A stretch of 51,655 bases of DNA from CALLPQ01 sp964421675 (lineage in GTDB: Bacteria; Pseudomonadota; Alphaproteobacteria; Caulobacterales; Parvularculaceae). The translations under genes were made by a program, and so were the position numbers. Below, piece by piece: positions 7,558-16,600 of this stretch. The stretch spans positions 1 to 51,655 of the forward strand of contig CAYQXV010000022.1 of assembly GCA_964421675.1 (NCBI GenBank), in the 5' to 3' direction. The notes under the pieces are model-generated. The model did not search any database, was not told the DNA's origin, and saw only the letters and a program-made list of their open reading frames with translations. Numbering within the stretch: the stretch's first letter is position 1; every line of letters begins with the position of its first letter.

Positions 7558-8400
7558 CTATTTCTTATTGTTCCGGTTGAAAACCTGCGTTAGGCGGCGG
7601 CCTTCCTCAGCGGAGCCGCTGGCTTGGTCGGCCAGCTCTTCGAGCTTGCGCACGGCGTCATCTTCGTTCGTGCCCTCTGGCACAACAAGCCCCATGGAGA
7701 AAACAACTTTCGCGGCATCTTCAACACTCATCGATAGGATGCGCAGAGAAGAGCGCGGCACAAAGATTAAAAAGCCCGATGTCGGGTTCGGCACGGTGGG
7801 TACAAAAATGCTCACAAGATCGTTGCCCATATCCGCAAGATGATCATTCACTTCCCCGCGCGCCGTGCCGACGACAAATGACATCGCCCATAACCCTGGG
7901 CGGGGATATTCCACCAGCGCAACTTCCTTAAAGGAACGGTCAGATTGCTGGAGCGCAGTTTCGAATACATTTTTGAAGAAGCGATACAGGTTGCGAACGA
8001 TCGGAACCGAATCGATAATTTCTTCCCATGCCTTGATGATTGCACCGCCAATAAAGTTCCGGGTCAGCGCGCCCAGAACGATAAGCGCGAGGATCGCGAC
8101 CAAAACCCCGAATAAGGGGATGGCTTGCAAGATCTTGTCGACATTGGTGTCATTTTGCGGAAGCCAGTTTTTGACGAAGGCATCAAGCTCACGCAATGGC
8201 CCGGTTAAAAACCACCGGATGATCCAAACCGTGATGCCAATCGGGGCCGCAATCACCACGCCAGCAAAAAAGTTGGTGCGCAATCGCCCCATAAAACTCG
8301 TCCGAGCCGGTTTAATCAGCGGATCGTTGGGTTTGCCCAAGCTTTCACTCAGGGAGCCGTCATCTGGCGGGGTCGATTTTGAATCGTCTTTATTAGCCAT
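7558..8400 (-). CDS. DUF502 family membrane protein
   Basis: This 280-residue protein (ATG at 8400; an upstream in-frame GTG at 8409 is possible) has two membrane helices, at roughly 45-65 (FFAGVVIAAPIGITVWIIRW) and 95-120 (IPLFGVLVAILALIVLGALT). A conserved soluble domain follows with the family's VPIVRNLYRFFKNVFETAL and P-N-P-T-S-G segments. These are hallmarks of DUF502 (COG2928), widespread in proteobacteria and without an assigned biochemical function. The first 40 residues are polar and probably cytoplasmic. It is transcribed convergently with the YbjN-like gene and divergently from the next gene. Confidence 0.88.
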   Translation of the reverse strand: MANKDDSKSTPPDDGSLSESLGKPNDPLIKPARTSFMGRLRTNFFAGVVIAAPIGITVWIIRWFLTGPLRELDAFVKNWLPQNDTNVDKILQAIPLFGVLVAILALIVLGALTRNFIGGAIIKAWEEIIDSVPIVRNLYRFFKNVFETALQQSDRSFKEVALVEYPRPGLWAMSFVVGTARGEVNDHLADMGNDLVSIFVPTVPNPTSGFLIFVPRSSLRILSMSVEDAAKVVFSMGLVVPEGTNEDDAVRKLEELADQASGSAEEGRRLTQVFNRNNKK

Positions 8401-8646
8401 TTTATGCACTCTAAAAGGGGTTCTCTAAGGCCTTGCCGCGCCAATGACAGCAAGACCAGCACTAAACAAATCTCTTAGCCCATCCCGATTTTCTTAACCA
8501 TCCCTGTTTACACCATTTTCCCGAGGGTAATATTAAAGAAATTCGAGATTACACCTCAAAATGATGCCTTCTGACGGGGACGGTGTTCAAGGCGATGAAC
8601 GTTCGATACACTAATGATTGATGACAAGTGAGTCCGGATTGCGGAA

Positions 8647-9882
8647 ATGACAAGACGAATTCTGATTTTTTTTGCGGCGACCCTCGCGCTTACAGCGCTG
8701 ACGGGCATTGCTGCATTTCTATTTCAGGATAATCTCAGCCGCTTTTTGATTAACCCGCGCACCCCCTTTCAAGCCATCTCCCCGCCGCCTAAGCCAGAAT
8801 ATCTCGATGCGAATAGCTGGGCCCTCTGGGCTCATGATGCGTTTGAGGAAACGGTGCATGATGAGGTCGAGCCGGAAGGTGCTGCACCAGAAGATAGCGA
8901 ACCCGTCATCCGCCCTGAAATCTTTTATGTCCATAGCACGACTTTTGATAAGCGGTCCGCGTGGAATGGGGCACTCGAAGATAGAGAAGCAACACAGGTG
9001 TTGCGCGATATTGCCCTGCCCAATGAAATCGGGCCCTTTGCATTATCAGGTCTGATCTATGCGCCGCGATATCGCCAAGCGACATTATATGCGCGCTTTT
9101 CCCATAAATATGATGCCAATGCCGCAAGAGCGCTGGCCTATGGCGATATCATCAATGCCTTTGAGCACTATCTTGCCAGCGCCAACCCGGACGCCCCGCT
9201 CATTCTCGTCGGCTATGGCCAAGGCGCGCTTTACGTTGAGGGCTTGTTAAATGATTTCATTGCGCGCAATTCAAAATTGAGACAGCGCCTGACAGCGGCC
9301 TATCTATTAAATTATGACCACGCAATTATTGAACCCGCCGCACCAAATGCCATCCCAATATGCGCCGAGCCGCGCGATACGGGCTGCCTGATTGCATTTC
9401 ATCCGATCACCAAAACCCAGACAAAAGACATTCAGCGGGCCCGCGCACGGGCCTTGTCGGTGATGCGCGGAAAAATAGTGTCGGTCACCAAACCCAATCT
9501 GACATGCACAAATCCGCTCAATTGGCAGGTTAACGGTCCCTACGCGGCGGCTGAAAACCATCTGGGTGCAGCCTCCGCAAGCGGATTAAAGCTTGATCAA
9601 GAGCCTCCCCTTGTGAGCGGTGCCTTAGGGGCGGCATGCGAAGACGGCGTCCTCCTTATTGATGAACCCGAAAAAAGCTTTTTGAAACACGATGTATGGT
9701 TCGGCAAACAATGGCGCGCCGCCCCTTTCAATCTGTTTTATGCCGACCTTCAACGTGATATTGCACGCCGCCTGTCGCTTCATGGTCCGGTGCTTAGCGA
9801 ACAGGTTCGCCAACTCGATCCAATTCCAATTGAAGATGCCGTTGACCTAACGGACAGCCCAATTAACAGAGTTCCAAACTAA
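8647..9882 (+). CDS. DUF3089-family alpha/beta-hydrolase homologue with degenerate active site
   Basis: This 411-residue protein has an N-terminal membrane helix or uncleaved signal at about 5-25 (IFFAATLALTALTGIAAFLF). It then shows the DUF3089 pattern: FYVHSTTF, SGLIYAPRYRQATLYA, ALAYGDIINAFEHYL and LILVGYGQGAL. The family's nucleophile elbow is normally GHSQG. Here the serine position is Gly191, encoded GGC at 9217-9219, one base from the Ser codon AGC. The C-terminal segment that normally carries the His and Asp (LHVxDYNLF type) reads WRAAPFNLFY, so both seem lost as well. It is probably a non-catalytic envelope protein. galU follows 33 nt downstream. Confidence 0.72.
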   Translation: MTRRILIFFAATLALTALTGIAAFLFQDNLSRFLINPRTPFQAISPPPKPEYLDANSWALWAHDAFEETVHDEVEPEGAAPEDSEPVIRPEIFYVHSTTFDKRSAWNGALEDREATQVLRDIALPNEIGPFALSGLIYAPRYRQATLYARFSHKYDANAARALAYGDIINAFEHYLASANPDAPLILVGYGQGALYVEGLLNDFIARNSKLRQRLTAAYLLNYDHAIIEPAAPNAIPICAEPRDTGCLIAFHPITKTQTKDIQRARARALSVMRGKIVSVTKPNLTCTNPLNWQVNGPYAAAENHLGAASASGLKLDQEPPLVSGALGAACEDGVLLIDEPEKSFLKHDVWFGKQWRAAPFNLFYADLQRDIARRLSLHGPVLSEQVRQLDPIPIEDAVDLTDSPINRVPN

Positions 9883-9915
9883 ATTGATGACTTACAGAAG
9901 AAGGCAATAATTTTC

Positions 9916-10785
9916 ATGAGTGCGATTAAAAAACTTGTTGTTCCCGTGGCCGGTCTTGGCACACGCGTGCTACCAGCGACAAAATCTATTCCAAAAGAAA
10001 TGCTAACTGTCGTGGATCGTCCGCTCATTGATTATGTTCTGGAAGAAGGACGTGCTGCGGGCATTGAGCATTTCATTTTTGTCACCGGCAGAGGCAAAGG
10101 GGCTATCGAGGATTATTTCGACCATTCCTATGAGCTTGAAACGAGCTTGAAGGAAAAAAATAAAATCGACATTCTCGAAGATCTAAATGAGCGCCGCCCA
10201 GCGGCCGGGACGGTTTCATACACACGCCAGCAGGCTCCTCTTGGCTTGGGCCATGCGGTATGGTGCGCGCGCGATCTTATTGGTGACGCCCCGTTTGCGG
10301 TTTCGCTTCCTGACGAAATCGTTCCGGGTACGCCGGGTTTTCTTCAGCAAATGGTTTCCGCCTACGATAAAGAGGGCGGCAATATGGTGGCCGTTGAGGA
10401 AGTGGCGCGCGAGGAAACCAGTAAATATGGTGTCGTTGATCCAGGCGAACAAAAAGGCAATCTCGTTGCCATGAAAGGGATGGTTGAAAAACCTGCGCCC
10501 GAAAACGCTCCGTCAAACTTTCGCATTATTGGTCGGTATATTTTGCAACCAGAAATTTTTTCAATTCTGGAAACCCAAGAACGCGGCGCTGGCGGGGAAA
10601 TTCAATTAACCGATGCGATGAACACGCTCGCAAAATCACAATCTTTTCATGCGGTCTTATGCCAAGGGGCTATTCATGATTGCGGTTCAAAGCTCGGCTG
10701 GATGCAAGCCAATATTCGTCTTGGCCTCGATCATCCCACTTTTGGCCCGGCCATGCAGGCTTATATAAAAGAGTTGAAAATTTAA
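9916..10785 (+). CDS. galU: UTP-glucose-1-phosphate uridylyltransferase
   Basis: This 289-residue enzyme makes UDP-glucose from glucose-1-phosphate and UTP for polysaccharide and LPS synthesis. The nucleotide-binding start VAGLGTRVLPATKSIPKEML, the FVTGRGKGAIEDYFD segment, SLPDEIV and the VEKPAPENAPSNFRIIGRY substrate-binding region are all typical. The length is normal. An AGAAGG ribosome-binding site lies upstream. The 3' end overlaps the convergent nuclease-like gene by 4 bases. Confidence 0.97.
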   Translation: MSAIKKLVVPVAGLGTRVLPATKSIPKEMLTVVDRPLIDYVLEEGRAAGIEHFIFVTGRGKGAIEDYFDHSYELETSLKEKNKIDILEDLNERRPAAGTVSYTRQQAPLGLGHAVWCARDLIGDAPFAVSLPDEIVPGTPGFLQQMVSAYDKEGGNMVAVEEVAREETSKYGVVDPGEQKGNLVAMKGMVEKPAPENAPSNFRIIGRYILQPEIFSILETQERGAGGEIQLTDAMNTLAKSQSFHAVLCQGAIHDCGSKLGWMQANIRLGLDHPTFGPAMQAYIKELKI

Positions 10786-11552
10786 GGCGCGACAATCAGC
10801 TGTTGCGGGTGGTGAATGGCAATTGACGGCCCGTTGATCCATTCCACAAATCCGCGAAATGCAACCTCGCGTCCCTCAAGGCTCTCAATGGGCGTTCCTT
10901 GCTTTTCCCATTGACGCACAACTCGGTTGGTAAGGCTCGCCGTAACGTCCGTGCGATAATCGGTTCCGAAATTTAAAAATCTTCGCCCGCGATAGGCCCC
11001 GATCGCTCTAATGGTTCCGGCAAATATATGCCGCGCGCCGGGGGTATCATCGCAGTCATCGACATCATTGGCGTTGCGCACGCGGTACCATGGGAGCTGC
11101 CACAAGCCTTTTTTCTCGGCGCGCGCGCGCGTTTCGGCGTCAAGATATGTGTTGATGCGACCTTGATCATCACTGCGCGGCCATACCCTAACGGCACCAG
11201 CATGGAGCAATTGCACGCTCGCCTCCTCTAACGTGCTGCGCACGGGCACAAGGATGCACAGTTGTGCACCCCATCGGTCAGTCGTCCCAATGGTTTGCAC
11301 GCTGTGACTATCCCCACCCAGCACCGCTTCAAGCGCTTTTTGAGATTGCTGCGCATATTGACGGCTATTGAGGTTCAGATCGCCCACGCCCGGACTGGTA
11401 ATATCAACCAGCCTGTAGTTTACCGCGTCTTTTGTAAATTGATGGCCGCTTAAAGCGGTTATTGTCTGAGTTTGGGCCATGATAGAACCGGGCAATAGCC
11501 CCGCAAAAATGCTGCTCGCGGCATGGATGGAAAAGCAGCGGCGCGAAATCAT
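10782..11552 (-). CDS. Exported thermonuclease-like (SNase-fold) protein, possibly inactive
   Basis: This 256-residue protein has an N-terminal signal peptide (residues 1-26, ending SIMAQ). Residues about 28-160 follow the staphylococcal-nuclease pattern: YRLVDITSP, SQKALEAVLGG, TTDRWGAQLCI, ASVQLLHAGAVRVWP and ARAEKKGLWQLPWY. A C-terminal domain (about 175-256) has the FLNFGTDYRTD motif found in related bacterial proteins. The catalytic arginine normally in the DRYGR motif is absent (DRWGAQ), and I see no clear equivalent of the catalytic glutamate after SP. Its ATG overlaps the pbpC stop (TAATG), so it is the last gene of the A2M-PBP1C operon. A nuclease role is doubtful. Confidence 0.72.
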   Translation of the reverse strand: MISRRCFSIHAASSIFAGLLPGSIMAQTQTITALSGHQFTKDAVNYRLVDITSPGVGDLNLNSRQYAQQSQKALEAVLGGDSHSVQTIGTTDRWGAQLCILVPVRSTLEEASVQLLHAGAVRVWPRSDDQGRINTYLDAETRARAEKKGLWQLPWYRVRNANDVDDCDDTPGARHIFAGTIRAIGAYRGRRFLNFGTDYRTDVTASLTNRVVRQWEKQGTPIESLEGREVAFRGFVEWINGPSIAIHHPQQLIVAP

Positions 11553-13663
11553 TATCGCCCATCTGCCTGCCAGCGTTGCAGGACATGAACAACAACCTCG
11601 CTAGAGCGCCCCGCCTTATCGACAACACTGACCTTATGATAGCCCTGTCCATCTGGTTCCCATACAGATTGGTTTCCGTTTAAATCAAGCTGCACGGGCT
11701 TGCCGTTCACATACCAGGAAGGCTCGCCCGTCCCGCCCTGACTGACAAGCTGGAAAGTTTCATCGTCCCTATCCATAATCAGGGTGGCGTCGGCGGGCGG
11801 AAAAACAATAGCTGGCTTTTGCGCAACTTCACCGCGCGCATTATGAAAGCGCGTTGCGACTTGCGGCAGATTTTCATGCGGGTCACTCGCAGGCGCCTCA
11901 TAATAATCGGCGAGAATATCAACCAGAGAAAACAATATGGGTGCAGCGGCCTTGCGCCCGGTTTGGCCGCGGCGCGTTCCCCCATCGGCGCGCCCTACCC
12001 AGACAATCACCGTATGACCATGGGCATATCCCGCCGCCCATGCATCGCGAAACCCATAAGAGGTGCCGGTTTTGAAGGCGACTTGCGGGCTCCCTTGGGT
12101 CAAGCGCGATGGCATTCGCCCTGCTAGTGACGGGGCAGAACGCAAAATTTCACTGATTGTGCGTGCTGTTTCCTGCGACATTAATCTATAACTTTTGGCG
12201 GCCTTTGCGCCCGCACTTTCTTTCAGTGGGCGCACCACACCGTCGGTTGCCAAGGCGGTATAAAGAACGCCTAAATCGCGCATGCTAATTCCCGCACCGC
12301 CCAGCGCCAGAGCAAGGCCCGGTGCCTCCCCGGTGAGGCGGCGCGTGCGAAGGGGCGCACCCGCAGCATTTAGCGTTGAGGCAAACCGCGTACTGCCAAC
12401 CTCATTTAACGCCGCAACGGCAGGCACATTTAATGAATGTTGCAAGGCTTCACGCACGCGCACCTGCCCTCTTGATGTACGATCAAAGTTTTCCGGACGA
12501 TAATCCCCAAAATAGCGCGGCATATCATCCACCACGCTATTGGCATGCAAGCTGCCATCTTCAAAGGCCAACGCATAGATGAAGGGTTTAAGAGTCGAGC
12601 CGGGGGAGCGAACCGCGTTGCTCATATTGATCCAGCCGCCCGCCCGTTTGACGCCGCCAGACCCGATAAGCGCGCGCACCTCATTAGTTGCGTTTTCGAT
12701 AATCAAAATGGAGGCTTGTACATTTTCGTCATTAGACTGATTAAGAACCTCGCCCACAAGACGGCTTGCGGCTTGTTGCAACCGAATATCCAGGGTTGAC
12801 TTGATTGTCGTAGATTTAGGCTGTTTGGATGCCAACTCATAGCTTTGATGCCAAGCATGGCGCGCAAGCGGCGTGCGCTTTTTGGGTAGTCTTGTTGCTT
12901 TTTCTTCATCGGCCTGAGCCTGTGTAATCATGCCGGTTTGCGCCAAGCGGTCGAGCATCACTGTGCGGGCTCGCCGGGCGGCTCCATGGCGTCGATCCGG
13001 GCGGCGCGCTTCAGGGGCTTGCGGCAAAGCAATCAGCAAGGCTTGCTCTGCCGTCGTTAGCAAAGCGGGCTCTTTATCAAACCAAATCCGCGAGGCCGAA
13101 CGCACCCCCTCAATATTGCCGCCATAGGGGGTAAGATTGAGATAGAGCGTTAAAATCTCCGCTTTACTCAGTCGGCGTTCAATCTGGACGGCGCGCAGCA
13201 TTTCAATAAGCTTAGAGGGAATGGTGCGCGGGCGCGGCTCCAACAGGCGAACCGTCTGCATGGTGATGGTTGATGCACCCGAAACAATCTTACCGCGCCG
13301 CAGGGCCAGCCAGCCCGCACGGCCCACGGCCACAAGATCAACGCCGCCATGATCGAAAAACCGTTTATCCTCAATGCGCACCAGCCGGTCGATAAAGCTC
13401 TGATCAACCTCATCGAGCGTCACCGGCAAGCGCCATTTCCCCTCACTATTGGTAAAACCGTGAAGCCAATAGCCATCACGGTCGAGAACGATGGTTGATA
13501 GATCGTCCCCTTTATTCAGCGGCGGGGGAAATAGCTGATCGAGAATAATGCACGTGATCCCAAGCGCGAGCACACCGGCAAGAAGAGTGTGCACCCGCAA
13601 AAGGGCACGCGCCTTTCTCGCTATCAATGTCATGCGCGCGCGCAGGCTCATCTTAACCGCCAC
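11552..13663 (-). CDS. pbpC: Penicillin-binding protein 1C
   Basis: This 703-residue bifunctional peptidoglycan synthase has a membrane anchor at about 27-45. The GT51 glycosyltransferase domain has its catalytic Glu98 in EDKRFFDHGG and a second motif at SGASTITMQTVRL. The transpeptidase domain has SxxK Ser356-Lys359, SLN at 410-412 and KTG at 531-533. A C-terminal PBP1C-specific domain (about 610-703) ends the protein. The listed start is a GTG that overlaps the upstream A2M gene by 11 bases; an in-frame ATG at 13651, just past the A2M stop, is an alternative. Pairing of pbpC with an alpha-2-macroglobulin gene is widely conserved in Gram-negatives. It is translationally coupled to the following gene. 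Confidence 0.95.
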   Translation of the reverse strand: MAVKMSLRARMTLIARKARALLRVHTLLAGVLALGITCIILDQLFPPPLNKGDDLSTIVLDRDGYWLHGFTNSEGKWRLPVTLDEVDQSFIDRLVRIEDKRFFDHGGVDLVAVGRAGWLALRRGKIVSGASTITMQTVRLLEPRPRTIPSKLIEMLRAVQIERRLSKAEILTLYLNLTPYGGNIEGVRSASRIWFDKEPALLTTAEQALLIALPQAPEARRPDRRHGAARRARTVMLDRLAQTGMITQAQADEEKATRLPKKRTPLARHAWHQSYELASKQPKSTTIKSTLDIRLQQAASRLVGEVLNQSNDENVQASILIIENATNEVRALIGSGGVKRAGGWINMSNAVRSPGSTLKPFIYALAFEDGSLHANSVVDDMPRYFGDYRPENFDRTSRGQVRVREALQHSLNVPAVAALNEVGSTRFASTLNAAGAPLRTRRLTGEAPGLALALGGAGISMRDLGVLYTALATDGVVRPLKESAGAKAAKSYRLMSQETARTISEILRSAPSLAGRMPSRLTQGSPQVAFKTGTSYGFRDAWAAGYAHGHTVIVWVGRADGGTRRGQTGRKAAAPILFSLVDILADYYEAPASDPHENLPQVATRFHNARGEVAQKPAIVFPPADATLIMDRDDETFQLVSQGGTGEPSWYVNGKPVQLDLNGNQSVWEPDGQGYHKVSVVDKAGRSSEVVVHVLQRWQADGR

Positions 13664-16600
13664 TTGCCGGTGTCACCGTTAGCGTCCCCGCAGCGGTGCG
13701 TCCCACCACTTCAGGACGGTACATATCTTCAACAACAGCGCCCGGCATTGAAAAAGTTCCCGGTGTGATCGCGCGAACCACATAGGCAACACGGCCACTC
13801 TTGCCATTATCGAGTGTCAGCGCGGCGACAAACCGATCATCACGCGCCTCCGCGGTTTGGGTACGGGCTAACGTGCCCACATTGTCGATAGAGTTGTCAT
13901 CAGGGGTCAAGATTGTCTCAATCTCAAAACCGGACGGCAATAAATCAGCAATGATGAAAGGATGACGACGCCTATCGACGGGGTCGACATCAATCAGAAC
14001 AACAAAGCGGTCATTTTGTTTAACCTCATTGACCGAAATTGGTTTTCCGGAAAATGTCAAAAAGCGTTTGTTGACCTTCACACCATTATTAATCGATGCC
14101 GGCGCGCGCTCAGGAGAGCCGGTGCGGGTTACGGATAAAAACACAGGACCCTCACCACGATTTTCATAAGTGCGGCCTGCTGAAATATCGTCCGCATCTG
14201 GACTAAATACCGGCGCAGGCGCAAGACCGCTCACCTCTTGCCCGTCAATTGCGATTGCGAGTGGCCCCGCCCCTTCAAGCATTGCGTTGGCTGCCATTAA
14301 AACAAAGGCTTTTTCTTGGGTGTGCATTCGGTCGGGCGATTTCATCGCTTGGGTGAAAACTTCGCTCGCCTCGTCTAATAGATGAGAATAGCCAGCCTCA
14401 ACAATCAAGGTCACAATACCAGCAGCATCGCGCAACGGCGTTTGATAATAATCCCAGCTATTGGAAAACCCTTTACCCTCAAGGGCCGTGCGAAACGCAT
14501 TTTCAGCGCGCGCGCGGTCTCCATATCCAGCAAGGGCAGCCCCAATATGGGCCGCAACCAGAGGTGTTTTCACCTGCTCCAACAACACATCATGGAAATA
14601 GCGAATGTCTGAAAGATCGCCGCGGCCAGCGCGCGCCAAAACATAATGCGCATAGGCGCTCGCGCGAAGGCGATAGCGCTGATTAGTGTCATCGCTATTG
14701 GTAAAGTTCGCCCGCATGGCATAAGAAACGCTTGTCCACCGTGAAACCTCAGCCACTTGCGCCAGCGCTGTGTAGGAGTTTTCCAGCACATGGTTTGGCA
14801 CCGTATACCCAGCATCTTTTGCGCGGAACAAAAAGTCAGTCACATAAGCACCAAGCCATGGATTGCTATAGCGGTCGGATACGCGCCACAAACCAAAGGC
14901 ACCATCGGGAGACTGACGGTCCATCAATTTATTGATAGCGGTCTGCACTCTTGGCCGGACCTCATATTCAGGGCCACGGCCAACTTCCCCGCCAAGCGTG
15001 TCAACATAAAGAAGCGGAAATGACGAGCTGGTTAGCTGCTCTGTGCAGCCATACGGATAACGGCGCAACCCATCCAGCAATGCGCCCGCCTCAACGCCAG
15101 CAAGACGCGAATAGGACAAGGTCACAGCGCCGGTACCCGGAATAAAGCCATCCAGCATCTTATCAGTGAGGGCGAACTTTTCGCCGGGCGACTGGGCAAA
15201 TGTAGAAGTTTCGCTAACCGGATACCAAGGGGTTCTGACTTCAATGGGGTAGGCTCTGGTTACGGAAAAGTTCTCCGGCCCCGTCACATTCATGGAGACA
15301 AAACCAATCCCGGTAGCCCCAGCCCGTAAATTGACGGTGCGCTCTTCGCGCGCGCCTTCATCAAGAGTAAAGGTCAAGCTTTCATCGAGCATAATCGGGC
15401 CTGAGCCTGCCAACTCGACCTGATACTCGCCGCGCGCGCCATCAACATTATTGATGGAAATCGTCGCAAGCCCGGTATCGCCGGGGGCCAGAAAGCGCGA
15501 CAGAGAAACTTCCGCCGGAACACGGTCGCGCACGGTCATGCGGGCATCACTATTGCCAACATTTTCGCGCGACCAGGCTACCGCCATCAACCGCAATTCG
15601 CCGTTAAAGTCCGGCACCTCAATGGGAACGCTCGCCGCGCCATTGGCATCAACACGAACCGCCCCGGAAAACAAAGCCACCGTTTTGGTGGGCACAACGC
15701 TGAGGCCCGCACCGCCAATTTGGTCGCCGCCAAAGCGCGTGGGCGCACCGAGATTGGCATTGAGAATACGGCCATAATCATCGTGTACGGATAAACCCAA
15801 CCGCTTTTTACCAAAGAAATGGTTTTTCGGATCAGGAGATGGGAATTTTGTCAGTTGCAAAATCCCCTGATCCACCGCCGCAAGGGTTAACATCACCTCT
15901 TCCCCAGCCCCTGCCCCGTCAATTTTAACGGGCAGATTAAGCGTCTGGCGTGGCTGCAACACTTTGGGTACATCCATGCTCACATTCAATGAGCGCTCAG
16001 CCATATCAAAGCTGACATGATGAACGCCAAGGGCACGGCGCGGGATCGGCTGATCAACCGCATCGCGCGGCGTGACGAGCGTTGCCATTACATAAAAGCC
16101 ACTTCCCCAATCCGGGTCCGTATCAATAATGATTTCGCGGCCCTCTTCTTCGACCCGCAATCGCTGAACCATATGCACACGGTCCGTTGCCACAACAATT
16201 GTCGCTTCTCCGGCATAAGGGGGCGCAATGAAAAGCCGCGCGCGCGTACCCGGCGCGATATTGCCTTCATCAGTGCCATCGCTCACCGCGGTCATGACAA
16301 CTTCATCTGGCGTTTGCGCACTACCAGCCTGTGATCGCCAGCCCGCATAGAAACTCTTTTCAGAGCGCGCCGTTGACCCTTGCTGCCAGACAGATAGCTG
16401 ATAGTCCCCCCATGTCAGCTTTTGATCGAAACTTGCCAATCCTTTTTCATCGGTCGACAGGCGACCTTGACTAATGAGAATTTCCTTTTTGTTACGTCGA
16501 TATTGCCATCTGCTATTGGTTTGGTACCAGTCATACTCATAGTCTTGACGCACAAGTCTCCATTCAAGCTCGCCTTTAATCGGAGCCCCGGCTCGATCAA

